From Halobaculum sp. MBLA0143 (lineage in GTDB: Archaea > Halobacteriota > Halobacteria > Halobacteriales > Haloferacaceae): a stretch of 64,000 nucleotides of DNA. The stretch lies in assembly GCF_041361465.1 (NCBI RefSeq), contig NZ_JBGKAC010000001.1, positions 2,852,001-2,916,000 on the forward strand. Reading direction: 5' to 3'. Position numbers and translations under genes: made by a program. A model generated the notes under the pieces. The model was not told where the DNA came from. It saw only the letters and a list, made by a program, of their open reading frames with translations, and did no database searches. Of the stretch, positions 61,726 to 64,000 are shown piece by piece; the first letter of the stretch is position 1; every line of letters starts with the position of its first letter.

Positions 61726-63168
61726 TCACTCCCCGACGACCTCGGCGACGACAGACGCGACGAGTTCGCGGCCGTCGGCGACGATCGCGTCCGTCGCCGC
61801 CTCGTCGCCGGCCTCGGCGTACACCCGCACCTTCGGCTCCGTGCCGCTGGGGCGGACCAACAGCCAACTGCCGTCCTCGAACAGGAGTTTGAAGCCGTCG
61901 ACCGTCACCACGTCGTCGACGGCGCGGTCGGCGACACGGTCCGGAATCCGGTCGCCGAGCCGGTCGACCACGGCGGTCTTGGCGTCGTCCGGGCAGTCGA
62001 CGCTGACCTTGTCGGCGACGATCCGACCGTGTTCCGCCTCGATCCGGTCGATCCGGTTGTCGTACGGCTCGACGGCGTGGATCGCGGCCGCCAACAACGC
62101 GAGCGTGACGCCGTCCTTCTCGCGGACGTGGCCACGGACGGAGAAGCCGCCGGACTCCTCGCCGCCGATCAGGGCGTCCGACTCCGCCATCGCCTCCGCG
62201 ACCCACTTGAACCCGACCCGGGTCTCGACAGTCTCCGTGTCGTGTGCGGCGGCGATCCGGTCGATCAGGAACGTCGTCGAGACGGTCCGCACCGCCGGCC
62301 CGGTCTCGGCGGAGAGCAGCGCGTCGTACGTCGCGGCGTACAAGAGGTTCTCGTCGACGACCCCTCGGTCGGGCGTGACGATCGCCAGTCGGTCGGCGTC
62401 GCCGTCGTTGGCAATCCCCAGCGTCGCCGGGCCGGAGCGGACGCGCTCGACCAGTTCGTCGAGGTACTCCGCCGACGGCTCGGGGGAAGCGCCGCCGAAC
62501 TCCGGGTCCGCCTCCGTCCGGAGCCGGTGAACGTCCGCGCCGGCGTCTGCCAGGAGCGCGTCCGTGACGCCGCGGCCGCTGCCGTGGATCGCGTCGTACG
62601 CGACCTCGAGCCCGTTCAGATCGGGGATGCCGTCCGCGACCGCCGGGGTGTCGTCGAGGTAGCGGGCGACGAGCCGGCGAGCGTTGTCGGCGTGGGGGGT
62701 CTGGAGGTCGACCCGTCGGACACTCCCCCGGTCGTCGCCGGTCGCGTCCGGGTCGGCGGCGCGGAGTCTGGCGACGATCTCGTCGGTGACGGCCGGCAGC
62801 GCCGGCGCGCCGTCCCCGGGGACGAACTTCACGCCGTTGTACTCCGGCGGGTTGTGAGAGGCCGTCACCACGAGCGCGCCGACGGCGTCGCGGTCGACGA
62901 TGCCGTAGGCGACCAACGGCGTCGGGCGGTCACGCTCCGGGAGGAGCACGTCGAAGCCGTTGCCGGCGAGCACGTCCGCCAACGACTCCGCGAACCCCTC
63001 CGAGGTCGGTCTGGCGTCGTAGCCGACGAGCACCGGACCGTCCGTCTCCCCCGCGTCCGCGAGGTAGTCGGCGACCGCCTGCCCGACCGCCCGGACCCGT
63101 TCGTCCGTGAACTCCGCCAGCGTGTCCCGCCAGCCGTCCGTCCCGAAGGCGATGGCGTCGGTGTCCAT
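61726..63168 (-). CDS. Phosphohexomutase (phosphoglucosamine/phosphomannomutase family)
   Basis: 480 residues from ATG 63168. IAFGTDGWRDTLAEFTDERV (G-T-x-G-W-R), the phosphoserine loop VVTASHNPPEYNG, the metal loop IANDGDADRLAIV and the sugar-binding GGEESGGFSVRGHVREKDGV and RPSGTEPKVRVYAEA are all intact. Members convert 6-phospho to 1-phospho sugars (mannose, glucose or glucosamine). The presence of GEESGGF and absence of long inserts fits the phosphomannomutase/phosphoglucosamine mutase group; the exact sugar is unknown. Supplies sugar nucleotides for surface glycans. Confidence 0.88.
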   Translation of the reverse strand: MDTDAIAFGTDGWRDTLAEFTDERVRAVGQAVADYLADAGETDGPVLVGYDARPTSEGFAESLADVLAGNGFDVLLPERDRPTPLVAYGIVDRDAVGALVVTASHNPPEYNGVKFVPGDGAPALPAVTDEIVARLRAADPDATGDDRGSVRRVDLQTPHADNARRLVARYLDDTPAVADGIPDLNGLEVAYDAIHGSGRGVTDALLADAGADVHRLRTEADPEFGGASPEPSAEYLDELVERVRSGPATLGIANDGDADRLAIVTPDRGVVDENLLYAATYDALLSAETGPAVRTVSTTFLIDRIAAAHDTETVETRVGFKWVAEAMAESDALIGGEESGGFSVRGHVREKDGVTLALLAAAIHAVEPYDNRIDRIEAEHGRIVADKVSVDCPDDAKTAVVDRLGDRIPDRVADRAVDDVVTVDGFKLLFEDGSWLLVRPSGTEPKVRVYAEAGDEAATDAIVADGRELVASVVAEVVGE

Positions 63169-63256
63169 ACGTCGACCGTCGCCCCGACCGGTCAAAAAGC
63201 CGCCCGGAAGCGAACCGTTCGAGCGACTGTCGGCGTAGGCGGGGTGTTAGTGTGTC

Positions 63257-63364
63257 CGTCGGGTGCGTCCCCCGACGGGGTCTTACCGTACCCGTCGGGC
63301 GTACTCTCCGACGGGGTCTCACTGTCTCCGTCGGGCGTACTCTCCGACGGGGTCTTGACCACTG
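63257..63364. repeat. 36-bp tandem repeat with internal hairpins, three copies
   Basis: Copies begin at 63257, 63293 and 63329, each with CGTCGGG then CCGACGGGG, so CCGTCGG...CCGACGG can pair as a 7-bp stem. The 36-bp unit leaves one frame open throughout, merging in-frame with the FMN reductase upstream region, but the encoded RRGLTVSVGRTL repeat is not protein-like. It ends 17 bp before the reductase ATG. Confidence 0.8.
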
Positions 63365-63380
63365 GACGGCTACTGTGGGT

Positions 63381-63977
63381 ATGGCAGACTCACCGCGTGT
63401 CGTCGCCGTCTGCGGCTCCCGCCGCGAGGGGAGCTACACTCGGGCGGCGCTCCAGTACGCGCTCGCCGGTGCGGCCGACGCCGGCGCCGAGGCGGAACTA
63501 CTCAACCTGGGCGACCCAGGGCTGGACCTCCCGCTGTACCACCCGGGCCACGATCCCGAAGAGACGGGCGACGTGGCGGCCGCGCTGGAACGGGTTCGGA
63601 CCGCGGACGGTGTCGTCGTAGGGTCGCCGGTGTACCACGGCTCGTACTCCTCTACGTTCCGGAGCTTCCACGACTGGTGTTCGTTCGACGAGTACGACGA
63701 CACCGCAGTCGGGTTGTTGGCGACGGCGGGCGGCGGCACCTTCTCCAGCACGCTCGACCACATGCGGGTGACTGTCCGCGGCGTTCACGGCTGGGTGATC
63801 CCACACCAGGTCGGGGTTCGCAACGCCTCCTCGCAGTTCGTCGACCGGACGGAGACGACCGACGGCGACGGCGTGGACGCGGCGTACGTGTTCGACGACG
63901 AGAGCCTCCGCGACCGGACGGAACGACTCGGCCGCGAGGTGACGACGGCCGCGACACGACTGTTCGGCGAGGAGTAG
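63381..63977 (+). CDS. NADPH-dependent FMN reductase-like flavoprotein
   Basis: 198 residues from ATG 63381. Flavodoxin-like fold: VVAVCGSRREGSYTRAALQYALAGAADAGAEAELLNLGD (FMN phosphate loop G-S-x-x-x-x-S), GVVVGSPVYHGSYSSTFRSFHDWCSFDEYDDTAVGLLATAGGGTFSSTLDHMRVTVRGVHGWVIP. Family members reduce FMN, quinones or azo compounds with NAD(P)H. The role here is unknown. The ATG is chosen because the frame upstream consists of the hairpin repeats. Confidence 0.85.
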   Translation: MADSPRVVAVCGSRREGSYTRAALQYALAGAADAGAEAELLNLGDPGLDLPLYHPGHDPEETGDVAAALERVRTADGVVVGSPVYHGSYSSTFRSFHDWCSFDEYDDTAVGLLATAGGGTFSSTLDHMRVTVRGVHGWVIPHQVGVRNASSQFVDRTETTDGDGVDAAYVFDDESLRDRTERLGREVTTAATRLFGEE

Positions 63978-63983
63978 CGTCGG

Positions 63984-64000
63984 CTACAGCTCTTCGACGG
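63984..64000 (-). CDS. Possible C-terminal end of a minus-strand gene
   Basis: The last 17 bp read on the minus strand as ...V-E-E-L-stop (TAG at 63986-63984), a typical acidic haloarchaeal C-terminus. Only four codons are visible, so this is weak. Confidence 0.25.

Noticed and set aside
61905-62530. ORFs on the opposite strand of the phosphohexomutase gene
   Set aside because: Shadow frames; the mutase reading frame has all active-site motifs.
63252-63380. N-terminal extension of the FMN reductase through the 36-bp repeats
   Set aside because: The encoded RRGLTV-VGRTL repeats have no counterpart in the family, and a good ATG starts the conserved domain.

Overview
The window comes from the chromosome of an extremely halophilic archaeon (class Halobacteria). 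The signs are a strongly GC-rich sequence with G/C-ending codons, very acidic proteins, many GTG starts, Tat signals, a PGF-type surface anchor, the ubiquitin-like modifier SAMP2, the archaeal DNA polymerase D large subunit, the archaeal taxis adaptor CheF, and the archaeal pantoate kinase / phosphopantothenate synthetase pair. I see no rRNA, tRNA, CRISPR array, insertion sequence or prophage.

Layout. 1-5 kb: the start of an arylsulfotransferase-like gene, then a branched-chain amino acid ABC importer operon (livH-M-G-F) on the minus strand with no binding-protein gene beside it. 5-12.6 kb: uridine kinase, a DUF2062 protein, split glycine dehydrogenase gcvPA-gcvPB, a ROK sugar kinase, an LVIVD-repeat surface protein and a NifU-domain protein. 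12.6-14.8 kb: an AT-richer island with a Tat-exported, possibly halocin-like protein, a small membrane protein and a divergent winged-helix regulator. 15-19.5 kb: a secreted staphylococcal-nuclease-type protein, the two archaeal CoA-synthesis enzymes and a KaiC/RecA-like ATPase. 19.9-26.7 kb: a taxis cluster, cheW divergent from cheB-cheA-(42-codon ORF)-cheR-HEAT protein-cheF. 26.8-28.2 kb: a second AT-richer patch with a small HTH regulator. 28.3-33.2 kb: glutaryl-CoA dehydrogenase, a membrane histidine kinase, a CoA-disulfide-reductase-like enzyme and a UPF0058 protein. 33.3-34.5 kb: a convergent, overlapping pair (DUF6338-like membrane protein and Panacea-like protein). 34.6-42.5 kb: a MutS-like ATPase with an HhH domain, a glutamine amidotransferase, membrane and HAD proteins, an alpha/beta hydrolase lacking its nucleophile serine, and methylmalonyl-CoA mutase. 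42.5-44.6 kb: a third island with a secreted protein and two paralogous membrane proteins. 44.7-48.6 kb: an ABC-2 exporter followed by a probable RiPP locus. 48.8-52.9 kb: DNA polymerase D large subunit with a mini-intein. 53-57.4 kb: membrane, VOC and lipoprotein genes and two convergent DUF373 paralogues. 57.5-59.8 kb: replication factor C small subunit with a large intein. 59.8-64 kb: SAMP2, a GNAT acetyltransferase, a 32-bp tandem repeat, a Tat-exported hydrolase, a phosphohexomutase, a 36-bp hairpin repeat and an FMN reductase.

The best candidate for an undescribed system is at 46.5-48.6 kb. An MvdD-like ATP-grasp ligase overlaps a RiPP-type M50 membrane metalloprotease carrying an N-terminal PqqD-like region. 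Converging on them is an unlisted 33-codon ORF (48530-48631, minus strand) whose tail holds a tandem STLV repeat and a glutamate. With the ABC exporter just upstream, this looks like an archaeal ATP-grasp-modified peptide (graspetide-like) pathway. Other points of interest are the RFC intein, which appears to carry a zinc finger, NUMOD3-like segments and a PD-(D/E)XK-like nuclease instead of LAGLIDADG; an atypical codon tract right after the polymerase intein, suggesting co-conversion; and the halocin-like secreted protein.
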